Shown one piece after another: positions 1 to 7,158 of a DNA stretch of 35,492 bases; within the stretch, counting starts at the first letter, position 1, and every line of letters starts with the position of its first letter. The DNA comes from Oscillatoria sp. SIO1A7 (GTDB taxonomy: Bacteria; Cyanobacteriota; Cyanobacteriia; Cyanobacteriales; Laspinemataceae). The notes beneath the pieces are model-generated. The model searched no databases. It was given only the letters and a program-made list of their open reading frames with translations, and had not been told where the DNA came from. The DNA lies in the NCBI GenBank assembly GCA_010672965.1, contig JAAHFN010000068.1:1-35492 (forward strand), read 5' to 3'. The translations under genes were made by a program, and so were the position numbers.

Positions 1-151
1 TATAGCAGTTCTCAAATAAGTGTAATGAACGATCGCGCCAGGGGTCGTAGGGGCGATAGCATCCCTGCACGCATCTCCGCGCTCCGAACGGGAATCTCTG
101 TATTGGGATGCTTCGCCCCACAAACCTCACATCAATTTGAGAAACGCTATA
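1..151. repeat. MITE-like element with imperfect terminal inverted repeats
   Basis: The ends are imperfect inverted repeats: TATAGCAGTTCTCAAAT at 1-17 and ATTTGAGAAACGCTATA at 135-151. Inside lies a second inverted pair, GTAGGGGCGATAGCATCCC near 47 and GGGATGCTTCGCCCCA near 106, which belongs to the GGGGCGA..GCATTCC family seen at 2652, 2827, 8729, 18478 and 18814. There is no coding capacity. The remaining bases to 293 hold nothing recognisable. Confidence 0.6.
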
Positions 152-293
152 GTTCCCTATAGCTAGCCATTTACAGCCTGCCTAAAATAACGGTTTAGTG
201 CTATACCCTGAAACCCTTAACTTACAATAGTTTCAAGGTATAGCCTTGCAGGCGCTACGTTTAGACAAATTATTTGGACGCGCTATGTATTTC

Positions 294-1004
294 TTATGTT
301 TTCAAGTAGCTGCAATATTTTCCAGGCTCGATAGCTCCTTCTACAAATCCGGCCTCTTCTAGCATGCTAGTATAGGTCTGATGACTGAGTAATTTAAGCT
401 TGAGTGTTTGCTCCGCTAACAATTCTTCTCCTTTATAGAAAAAATAACCAAGAATAGCATAACGTTCGTCGTCAACTAATTCAGTAGTTGCAGTCTTTTT
501 ATGAACAATGCCATTGTCTAGTTCTACTAATTTGTTGCTATATGCATTAGAAGAGCTGATTATTAACAGACCTCCTTTTTTCAGATGGTTAGCAACACAT
601 TGGAAACTCTTCTTAATCTCTGCCGAACTCAGAATGTGGCTTGCAAGCATTGTTTCTGATTCGTCATTAACAAATGTCCAAGCACCGCCACGGGAATAAG
701 CAACATCAAATTTTTTATCGACATCTAGCTCTGAGACACTTTGACAATACAAATCAACCTTCTGCCCCAGTTTTTTTCGAGCCTGTTCCAATAAAGATTC
801 ACTGGTATCAATTCCAGTTATATTATAAGAGGGATTAATTTCCAGTAAATGCTCTACAACTAACCCAGTACCTATTCCTATATCTAATAAATTTTTATTA
901 TCTCCAATTATTTCAGAAAATCCACGGGCAATCTCATAATAGTTTCTGTTTTTCTGTACAAAGTCGTCATAGAAATGGGCCAGCTTTTCGTATTGATCGC
1001 TCAT
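294..1004 (-). CDS. Class I SAM-dependent methyltransferase
   Basis: This is a 236-residue soluble protein with a Rossmann-type methyltransferase fold. Motif I (LLDIGIGTGLV) is at about residues 39-49, followed by the acidic strand-2 end (ITGIDTSES, 62-70). Motif IV-like FDVAYSRGGAW is at 99-109 and a KKGGLLIISS strand lies near 145. The substrate is not readable from the sequence; the closest named grouping is the generic Methyltransf_11/25 small-molecule type. It lies 115 bp downstream of the GNAT-like gene on the same strand, so the two may be co-transcribed. Both start codons follow a similar leader (AAGCAAAAAC just upstream) with no clear Shine-Dalgarno. The gene is AT-rich and lacks GCGATCGC sites, unlike its neighbours, which hints at acquisition by transfer. 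The fold is secure; the role is unknown. Confidence 0.85.
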   Translation of the reverse strand: MSDQYEKLAHFYDDFVQKNRNYYEIARGFSEIIGDNKNLLDIGIGTGLVVEHLLEINPSYNITGIDTSESLLEQARKKLGQKVDLYCQSVSELDVDKKFDVAYSRGGAWTFVNDESETMLASHILSSAEIKKSFQCVANHLKKGGLLIISSSNAYSNKLVELDNGIVHKKTATTELVDDERYAILGYFFYKGEELLAEQTLKLKLLSHQTYTSMLEEAGFVEGAIEPGKYCSYLKT

Positions 1005-1119
1005 TGTTTTTGCTTGGTTTTGTTGTAGATTTACAATTTATAGCATTTGTGAGCATAGATGCGGAATATTTGCATTATTCAGCACATTTCAGTTCGCATC
1101 TATGTATTTTAAGCTATAT

Positions 1120-1662
1120 TCAATTTAATTCCTTAGTCCATCTATTCAACTTGTCTGCATTAGGTGTATGAACGTAACCATGTTTTTTGCACAAAAATTT
1201 TGCTCCTGCTTCTGTTCCCATTTCTGTAATTATTCTTTTAAAGCCAGCATTTCTAGTTACTTCGTGAACTTTATCGACAATGGCACTCATAACCTCATGG
1301 CGAAACCTTGGGTACAACTCTATAGTGAACATCCATCCTAAATCGCAGTCTTCCTTTCCTTCTGGTTTGTAGGATGGAATCACCAAAAATGCTCCGAGAA
1401 TATTATTATCTAAATCTAGAGCTATAATATGCTTTAAGCCCTTTTTATTGGCATCGTTAATATTTTGCCAGGTATGTTCTGCTGGACGAGTAGTTACAAA
1501 GTTGTCATTGAAATTTGAGTCAGAAAACACTCTGGATAAAGTCGATTCGATCTCTTGCCAGCGATTTAGGACAAATTCATTATCAACAACTTCGATTGTA
1601 TAGTCTCTTTTTGATTTAGATATAGGACTGTTAACTTGATTAATGGTTGTAGTTTCTGTCAT
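1120..1662 (-). CDS. GNAT-like N-acetyltransferase
   Basis: This 180-residue protein resembles the GNAT superfamily. A central strand (IIALDLDNNILGAFLVIPSY, about 79-98) is followed by a region resembling the acetyl-CoA-binding strand and helix (LGWMFTIELYPRFRHEVMSAIVDKVHE). The C-terminal part, KRIITEMGTEAGAKFLCKKHGYVH, is the usual late strand plus helix plus GY segment (F-x-x-K-x-G-Y). The canonical Q/R-x-x-G-x-G/A loop is not obvious, so the assignment rests on overall pattern and length. The start at 1662 is the first ATG. It precedes the methyltransferase on the same strand, and both lack HIP1 sites. A two-gene modification or resistance cassette is possible but unproven. Confidence 0.6.
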   Translation of the reverse strand: MTETTTINQVNSPISKSKRDYTIEVVDNEFVLNRWQEIESTLSRVFSDSNFNDNFVTTRPAEHTWQNINDANKKGLKHIIALDLDNNILGAFLVIPSYKPEGKEDCDLGWMFTIELYPRFRHEVMSAIVDKVHEVTRNAGFKRIITEMGTEAGAKFLCKKHGYVHTPNADKLNRWTKELN

Positions 1663-1781
1663 ATAGTTTTTGCTTCATTAAGAGCAAGCTAATGTGCCAA
1701 GTTTTAGCGATCGCCCTAGTGCAGCGCGGCAGAAATAATCTTTCTTCGCCCTCTTATGGCCGGGAGCCTGGTTCCAAAGTA

Positions 1782-1812
1782 ATTTTGAATTTTGAATTTT
1801 TAACTTTGAATT
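1782..1812. repeat. Heptanucleotide (TTTTGAA)n remnant
   Basis: About four units of a 7-bp repeat (TTTTGAA, TTTTGAA, TTTTTAA, CTTTGAA) lie between the GNAT-like gene and the protease gene. It is one of many 7-bp-period arrays in the window. Confidence 0.6.
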
Positions 1813-1848
1813 ACGCGCAAGGGGACCCTATTATTGTTCTACTTTTAT

Positions 1849-2412
1849 TTAAGAACGCTTGCGAAACTCGACGTGGTTTTCCTTAATCGTCACGTCATAA
1901 TTGCCAAAAAAGTTTTGTCCTAAGAGTCCCATCCCTCCCAGTCCTTCTTCCGCTTTTTCCGGAGCGATCGCCACTTCACTTTGCCCGACAATTAGATTGC
2001 CAGTTTGTATAGAACTAACCTTAGCAACCCCAACCGTAATGCTGTCGCCGCTGGCTACTGTCGTTTCTAATTCTCTGGAAGTCTCCAGATTCAAAGCTTT
2101 TGCCATTCCCGGCGTAATCAAGGTAACGCTAGCGCCAGTATCTAATAGCATCTCGAAGCTTTCAGAACCATTAAAAACAACGTCAACAACTGGTACGCCT
2201 CCTAACCGACGTTTAATAGAAGCTTGAAAAAAACCTGGATTAGAGGGCAAGGCAAGACTATCTTCGCCGCCACCGGGACATAGCGGCCCTAAGTCGATCG
2301 CATTGCCTTCGCTATCGACCATGAAACAGCCCGGATCTTCTTGGGCGATCGCCCCAGCCGGCACCCAGGCAAGACCGATAATAGCTAGTAGAGCGACAAT
2401 ATTCCTTTTCAT
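1849..2412 (-). CDS. Secreted retropepsin-like aspartic protease
   Basis: From the chosen ATG at 2412 the protein has 187 residues. An in-frame ATG at 2427 would add five residues ahead of the signal peptide. Residues 1-23 form a classic Sec signal peptide (MKRN, hydrophobic core, then AGAIA before QEDP). The single active-site motif LLDTGASVTLIT has its aspartate at residue 91. The partner strand GLLGQNFFGNYDVTI near 165-179 is typical of single-lobe retropepsin-like proteases (TIGR02281 / gag-asp_proteas group), which act as homodimers. The N-terminal linker has two cysteines (C29, C45). It is probably periplasmic, with an unknown substrate. The gene stands alone. Confidence 0.85.
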   Translation of the reverse strand: MKRNIVALLAIIGLAWVPAGAIAQEDPGCFMVDSEGNAIDLGPLCPGGGEDSLALPSNPGFFQASIKRRLGGVPVVDVVFNGSESFEMLLDTGASVTLITPGMAKALNLETSRELETTVASGDSITVGVAKVSSIQTGNLIVGQSEVAIAPEKAEEGLGGMGLLGQNFFGNYDVTIKENHVEFRKRS

Positions 2413-2651
2413 ATACTTTAGACCCATTTAAGTTTTACCCTGGCATATATTAGAGGTTAGAAAACCCTATTGGGTCTGTTTCGGTTAATGGTTCTTCTTA
2501 TATATTATGGCAAATTCCGGGATATCGGAGCCCGACCCCGGCAATGGGACAAGCATATTATGTACCAATCCGTAGGTTGCTCCCGAGCCAGTCGAATGGC
2601 CCTAACTTGGGTCTGTTTTATGAATTGATGTTTTCTAGGCGAATCGACGGC

Positions 2652-2724
2652 GTAGGGGCGACAGCATTCCTGCGACAACTTATTGCTATTTGAGAAAACC
2701 TATATACTGGAATGCTTCGCCCCA
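2652..2724. repeat. GGGGCGA/GCATTCC palindromic repeat element
   Basis: This ~73-bp element is bounded by GTAGGGGCGACAGCATTCC and GGAATGCTTCGCCCCA, which are imperfect inverted repeats around an AT-rich core. It forms an inverted pair with the copy at 2827-2897, so the region could fold into a large cruciform. The 2428-3021 intergenic stretch otherwise holds only this pair and CCCAATG repeats. Confidence 0.75.
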
Positions 2725-2826
2725 GAAAGCTATGAAACCCACCGACAACATCAAAAAAGAGAATTACAAAAAAACATACGTCAAATGTTTTTATAATTGC
2801 CCTTGCCGATGAGGGGCATAAATGTC

Positions 2827-2897
2827 TGGGGCGAAGCATTCCAGAACATAAGTTTACTCGAAAGCAAAGGATATCTTGGGAATGCTGTCGCCCCTAC
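2827..2897. repeat. GGGGCGA/GCATTCC palindromic repeat element, inverted copy
   Basis: The copy reads TGGGGCGAAGCATTCC at its left end and GGGAATGCTGTCGCCCCTAC at its right end, opposite in orientation to 2652-2724. Further copies sit at 8729, 18478 and 18814. Confidence 0.75.
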
Positions 2898-2925
2898 GCA
2901 TTAAAAACATCAAATATGCCCCATA

Positions 2926-2982
2926 CCCGATGCCCAATGCCCAATGGCACCCAATTCCCAATGCCCAATTCCCAATTCCATG
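2926..2982. repeat. Heptanucleotide CCCAATG/CCCAATT array
   Basis: This is a loose 7-bp-period run of CCCAATG and CCCAATT units, ending about 40 bp before the carA start. Related units occur near 30670 and in front of the GTPase gene at 34707. Confidence 0.7.
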
Positions 2983-3021
2983 CCATAATGCCAAAGCAAA
3001 GTTAGGGATAGCGAGGTTTCT

Positions 3022-4179
3022 ATGCCACTTTCTGGCGCTCGACCGGCATTGCTCGTACTAGCGGATGGAACGTTTTATAGGGGTTGGTCCTTCGGAGCCA
3101 CCGGCACTACCATAGGAGAAATCGTATTTAATACTGGGATGACGGGCTATCAAGAGGTGCTGACAGATCCCAGCTACTGCGGCCAAATTGTCACTTTCAC
3201 TTATCCAGAATTGGGCAATACCGGAGTCAATAGCGAAGACGAAGAATCGCAAAGACCCCAGGTAAAAGGGGCGATCGCGCGCAACATTTGTTTTCGCCCC
3301 AGCAACTGGCGCTCCAGCCAATCCCTACCGGAATATCTGGAGCAAAACAACATCATCGGTATATATGGAATTGACACCCGAGCTATAACCCGCAAAATTC
3401 GCATAGTTGGAGCGATGAACGGCGGCATTTCGACGGAAATTCTAGATCCCTCGGATTTGCTGCGCCTTGTAGCGGGTGCGCCAAATATGCTGGGCTTAAA
3501 TCTGGTAACCGAGGTCACTACTGCCGAACCCTACGAGTGGAACGAGCCCACTGCCGAGGCTTGGGAATTTAAACCCGAGGAAGAAGACGAAAGCGAAGCC
3601 TACAATGTAGTTGCAATTGATTTCGGCATCAAACGCAATATTCTCCGGCGTCTGGCCAGTTACGGTTGCCGGGTAACGGTCGTCCCAGCAACCACGCCGC
3701 CAGAAGAAATTCTCAAATACAATCCAGATGGGGTTTTTCTCTCTAATGGACCTGGAGACCCGGCGGCGGTTGCCGAAGGTATTGAAACGGCGAAAAGCCT
3801 GCTAGAAAGTGATAAACCCTTATTTGGTATCTGTCTGGGACACCAAATTCTGGGACTGGCTTTGGGCAGCGAGACTTTTAAGCTCAAGTTTGGCCATCGA
3901 GGCTTGAATCAACCGGCAGGGGGGAATTCCCAAGTGGAGATTACTAGCCAAAATCACAGTTTTGCGATCGATGCCAATACCTTGGCCAGTGAGGTGGAGG
4001 TAAGCCATCTTAATCTGAACGATCGCACGGTAGCGGCTTTGCGTCATAAGTCTTTGCCAGTTTTTTCCGTGCAATATCACCCAGAGGCTAGCCCCGGTCC
4101 GCACGACTCCGACTATGTATTCAAGCAGTTTGTCCGGGCTATGGGAGAATATCGTGCTGGTGCGAGCCAGGGAAAATAG
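3022..4179 (+). CDS. carA: Carbamoyl-phosphate synthase small subunit (glutamine amidotransferase)
   Basis: CarA hydrolyses glutamine and passes ammonia to CarB to make carbamoyl phosphate for arginine and pyrimidine synthesis. The length of 385 residues is normal. The N-terminal CPSase small domain ([32 protein letters not shown]) spans about 10-150. The class I amidotransferase domain spans about 195-375, with nucleophile Cys271 (FGICLGHQ), and His353 and Glu355 ([10 protein letters not shown]). A GAGG Shine-Dalgarno lies 5 nt before the ATG at 3022. The partner carB is not in the window, which is common in cyanobacteria where carA and carB are separated. A palindromic repeat region precedes the gene, and no specific regulator site was recognised. 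Confidence 0.97.
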   Translation: MPLSGARPALLVLADGTFYRGWSFGATGTTIGEIVFNTGMTGYQEVLTDPSYCGQIVTFTYPELGNTGVNSEDEESQRPQVKGAIARNICFRPSNWRSSQSLPEYLEQNNIIGIYGIDTRAITRKIRIVGAMNGGISTEILDPSDLLRLVAGAPNMLGLNLVTEVTTAEPYEWNEPTAEAWEFKPEEEDESEAYNVVAIDFGIKRNILRRLASYGCRVTVVPATTPPEEILKYNPDGVFLSNGPGDPAAVAEGIETAKSLLESDKPLFGICLGHQILGLALGSETFKLKFGHRGLNQPAGGNSQVEITSQNHSFAIDANTLASEVEVSHLNLNDRTVAALRHKSLPVFSVQYHPEASPGPHDSDYVFKQFVRAMGEYRAGASQGK

Positions 4180-4306
4180 CTCTGCAAAGTAGTCACCACC
4201 AGTTCGGATAGATATAGCACTACGGATTCAGGGAACGGACAGCTATAGGGAGAGGGCGTAGGCTCCGCCTATGCCCCTACGAACCTTTTGTCCTAAACCG
4301 TCGTAA

Positions 4307-4453
4307 TATCAAGTTGGGTTAAATACCCACAGAAAAAATTAGAATCTCCCGTAGGACGGGCGTCCCGCCTGTCCCAAGGAGCCCAAGCTCCCAGGCGGGA
4401 CGCCCGTCCGAAGCAGCACTTGACTTTTTTTGGGGCATTCAAACCGACATGAT
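4307..4453. mobile_element. 147-bp MITE-like element with TAA target duplication
   Basis: The ends are TATCAAGTTGGGTTAAATA (left) and, reading in from the right on the other strand, TATCATGTCGGTTTGAATG. A direct TAA flanks both sides (4304-4306 and 4454-4456). The interior is a GC-rich palindrome (GTAGGACGGGCGTCCCGCC and its complement). It fills most of the 4180-4493 spacer. Its sibling is at 5850-6084. Confidence 0.75.
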
Positions 4454-4493
4454 ATAAGTTGTGCAATAAAACAGGACTATAAAAAATAGCATA

Positions 4494-5825
4494 TTATAAT
4501 GTTTGTCTTTTTCTTGGCGCGATCGCCTGAGTATCCACGTTGTACAATTTGGCGGCTTGGGACATATTAAAAGATAGTAACTCTTGGTCTCCAAGTTTGC
4601 GGCAATTTGTCTCTGCCGGTTGCGAGGATTCTATTCTCAGAGATTTACAAATTTCTGAGGCTACTGCTTTTGCTAGCAGGGGCGGTACGGAATTGCCAAT
4701 CTGTCGAAACCCGTGCCATTTGGTGCCATGAAATCTAAACCAATCCGGGTACGAATGCAGCCGCGCCGCTTCCCGGACTGTAATGCAGCGGGGTTGCTTG
4801 GGATGAATCGGTCGGGGAGAAGTGTGAGCGCCCCGATTGCTGGGAGTTCCCGCTCTGAGAGTATTGCATAATCCTTCAGGATGGAGTCTATAAAATCGGC
4901 TTTTAGGCTCCGTCGTGCCTGGGAGAGTTTCGGCAAATCTTTTCGTTGATTCTGGAGTATGCTTGGTGCGGAGACTGGAGGTGAGTATCCTAGGATCGCA
5001 CTGGCGAGGATAAGCGCGATCGCTCTCTATAGAAACCAGACCCCGAAGCTGCTTGGCGTAATCGCTTTGCGGGGTGCCGTACTCGGCCAAGCAATAGTCT
5101 TGTTTGAAAAGCTCTCGATGCTTTTCTATATCGGGCAAATCCGCGATCGCCTCCCAGACATTCGGCGCTCGCGGTAAGTCGTCGGCTTCGTAGCTCTTTC
5201 TCTCGGCCAGGTTTTTCGTTGTATTTTTCAAATAAATCGGTCTGGAAATCGGCGCTGGATATTCAGGTAAAGCCAGACCTTGCCTGCATCCAATTAGAAA
5301 TAATCTTTCCCGGTTCTGCGGCACTCCATAGCAAGCGGCATTCAAAACTCGATAATCTTCTCGGACTTTATACCCATTGAATTGAAACTTGGCGATCGCT
5401 TCTCCAAGAAACTCCCTCTGCCTTCCTTGAGTCAGTCCCCGGACATTTTCCATCACAAATGTCTTTGGCTTGAGATCTAGCACCAGCCGTATGAAGTCAA
5501 AAACCAGAGAATTGCGCGGATCGTCTAGGTGGCGCTTCCCCATCGTCGAGAAACCCTGGCACGGCGGACCGCCAAATACTACATCAATATCCCTATCGCC
5601 AATAGAAGAAGATTCCCTGATTTCTGCCGCCGAGATCTCGGCAACGCTTTTGCAGAGGATAGACCAGAAAGGAAAGTTAAATTCGTGAGTCGCACAATGG
5701 ATTGGATCGATTTCTACTGCTGCCAGCACGTCAAACCCGGCTTGCTCGAAACCGAGGGTCATACCCCCCGCGCCAGCAAATAAATCTACGCCTATCGGTC
5801 GTCTGTTTTTGGTTGTCCCAGTCAT
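4494..5825 (-). CDS. DNA (cytosine-5-)-methyltransferase
   Basis: The 443-residue protein has the ordered motifs of C5 methyltransferases. Motif I is GVDLFAGAGGMTLGFEQAGF (12-31). Motif IV is GGPPCQGFS with catalytic Cys89. Motif VI is MENVRG (125-130). Motif VIII is QNRERLFLIG at about 185. A variable target-recognition region comes next, then the HGFRQIGNSVPP motif near 372-383. It transfers a methyl group to C5 of cytosine in a specific DNA site. No restriction endonuclease gene is adjacent in the usual sense, so it may be an orphan. The family resembles cyanobacterial enzymes such as M.Ssp6803I and DmtC, which modify CGATCG, the HIP1 core; that specificity is inference here. It lies downstream of the ATPase/partner pair on the same strand, separated by 346 bp of MITEs. 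Confidence 0.95.
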   Translation of the reverse strand: MTGTTKNRRPIGVDLFAGAGGMTLGFEQAGFDVLAAVEIDPIHCATHEFNFPFWSILCKSVAEISAAEIRESSSIGDRDIDVVFGGPPCQGFSTMGKRHLDDPRNSLVFDFIRLVLDLKPKTFVMENVRGLTQGRQREFLGEAIAKFQFNGYKVREDYRVLNAACYGVPQNRERLFLIGCRQGLALPEYPAPISRPIYLKNTTKNLAERKSYEADDLPRAPNVWEAIADLPDIEKHRELFKQDYCLAEYGTPQSDYAKQLRGLVSIESDRAYPRQCDPRILTSSLRTKHTPESTKRFAETLPGTTEPKSRFYRLHPEGLCNTLRAGTPSNRGAHTSPRPIHPKQPRCITVREAARLHSYPDWFRFHGTKWHGFRQIGNSVPPLLAKAVASEICKSLRIESSQPAETNCRKLGDQELLSFNMSQAAKLYNVDTQAIAPRKRQTL

Positions 5826-5849
5826 ATTGCTCGATTCGGTTGTATGTTA

Positions 5850-6084
5850 TATCAAATCCTGTAAAATAGCCACAGAAATAGGACTTACGCAAATTGTCTT
5901 ATGCGCCCTAAGTGTAGGGGCGATTCGCGAATCCCCCCTACCAGATATAGAGGCAATGCGTAAGTCCTGAGAAAAAATCTCTCGTAGGACGGGCGTCCCG
6001 CCTGTCCCTAGCTGGGGTGGCGGACAGGCGGGACGCCCGTCCTACGATAAGGGTTTTTTTAGGGCAAATAGCGCGGATTTGATG
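5850..6084. mobile_element. MITE-like element (TTA target duplication) carrying a second nested element
   Basis: The ends TATCAAATCC and GGATTTGATG are flanked by TTA on both sides (5847-5849 and 6085-6087). Subtracting the nested element at 5880-5968 leaves about 146 bp, matching the 147-bp sibling at 4307-4453, including the shared CCACAGAAA and GTAGGACGGGCGTCCCGCC parts. Confidence 0.75.
5880..5968. mobile_element. Nested MITE-like element, AGGACTTACGCA family
   Basis: The terminal inverted repeats are AGGACTTACGCAAATTGTC and, at the right, TGCGTAAGTCCT. Related copies are at 12046-12186 and 33036-33142. This copy interrupts the older element 5850-6084. Confidence 0.75.
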
Positions 6085-6171
6085 TTAATATGCCCAAGGC
6101 ATCATATAACATAGAGCGTTGCCAGAGCTTCTGGGCAGGAAAATCGCGCCTATATCTCAAAAAAACTTATC

Positions 6172-7062
6172 TCAACCAATTCCACCGATGTCATGCGGGC
6201 CGAATTCATCTAGGAGCAGCTTATCTTCTCGATCGTAATAATGGACTCGCCAAAAATCGGTTACTCTAAACCTACGAATTTCACCGATTGACTCGTCCCC
6301 AAGACTGGCATCCAAAATCCCATAAACTTTCTTAGTTACCGCTTGAATCAAAGCCCGTCGCAGTCTTTGTTCCTTGCAATAACGATTTACGGATTTCCAG
6401 AACCCTGGCGTGCAGTCAAACGGAATTGCTTGCTCTCTTACTCCTGGATAGTTTTTCAGATCCGGATTGGTTTGGAAATAAAGTTCGACGCATTTTTGCA
6501 AATCCGGCCAAAGGTCTTGAGTCGCTAGCAGTGCAGCCCAGCTATCTTCATCCCAGACCAACGGCAGGGAATATCGAGATTCGACTTCGCTCTCGATGTT
6601 CTCGACGATCGCCAGTATTTCATTGACTTTACGATCGGATAATAAAGGACTATTCCATGTGGCGATAGGAGGAGAAACCTCAGCGCGATCGCAGAGCAGT
6701 TCCATCCAGGCATCGATCGCTTTTGGAGCCTCGACCAACTGACAGACTATTCCCTCTGGTTCCAGGGTAGTTTCCCCAAGAGTCTGGATATCAATATATT
6801 CTGCTCTTTGCAAATCCTGTAGTACAAACAGCCTCAAGTCTCGCAATTCGGGAACTGCACTGAACTCCTCGTTCCACGGAAAAAATTCACAAATGACGCC
6901 AGCCAAATCGTAAGACATGGCTATTTTGCCGCCTGCCTGTTGCAAACGCCGACGATGCAGGGTCAGAGCTTCAAAGCGGCTCAAACAATCTTCTTCCCCG
7001 TTGCGCCAGTCTTCATACTTATATATAAGTAGAGCCAAGTCAATTATTAAAAGCAAACTCAT
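6172..7062 (-). CDS. Unrecognised partner protein of the DUF3696-type ATPase
   Basis: This is 296 residues from the ATG at 7062, chosen because GAGGA lies 6 nt upstream; an ATG at 7086 would add eight residues. I recognise no named family. The N-terminus (MSLLLIIDLALLIYKYEDW, then a charged helix and KIAMSYDLAGVI) resembles the first strand and helices of a PIN-like nuclease fold, with Asp8 in the expected first acidic position. The C-terminus (RRFRVTDFWRVHYY..LLLDEFGPHDIG) resembles the last strands of RelE/ParE-type toxins. Both likenesses are by eye only. The 72-96 bp gap to the upstream ATPase gene, on the same strand, holds a small palindrome. This arrangement suggests that the ATPase and this protein act together, as in other ATPase plus nuclease defence pairs, but no function is shown. 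Confidence 0.7.
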   Translation of the reverse strand: MSLLLIIDLALLIYKYEDWRNGEEDCLSRFEALTLHRRRLQQAGGKIAMSYDLAGVICEFFPWNEEFSAVPELRDLRLFVLQDLQRAEYIDIQTLGETTLEPEGIVCQLVEAPKAIDAWMELLCDRAEVSPPIATWNSPLLSDRKVNEILAIVENIESEVESRYSLPLVWDEDSWAALLATQDLWPDLQKCVELYFQTNPDLKNYPGVREQAIPFDCTPGFWKSVNRYCKEQRLRRALIQAVTKKVYGILDASLGDESIGEIRRFRVTDFWRVHYYDREDKLLLDEFGPHDIGGIG

Positions 7063-7086
7063 ACCAAATCCTCGTTGCTTATTCAA

Positions 7087-7140
7087 GAGAGCCCTTTTGG
7101 GCTTTGTTTGTTTAGCCGCGCCTTTAGGCGTTAGGCGGCG
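7087..7140. repeat. Palindromic repeat between the ATPase and its partner gene
   Basis: Two short hairpins (AGCCCTTTTGGGCT and CGCGCCTTTAGGCG) are joined by TTTGTTTGTTTAGC. The same module forms the core of the MITEs at 13458-13556 and 19078-19204, but here the GGGAGCATTTCA ends are missing. It could act as an attenuating or processing hairpin between the two genes. Confidence 0.6.
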
Positions 7141-7158
7141 GCATAATCGGATTTGGTC

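Noticed and set aside
3058-4104. Minus-strand frames across carA
   Set aside because: carA is unambiguous here and the opposite frames have no family resemblance.
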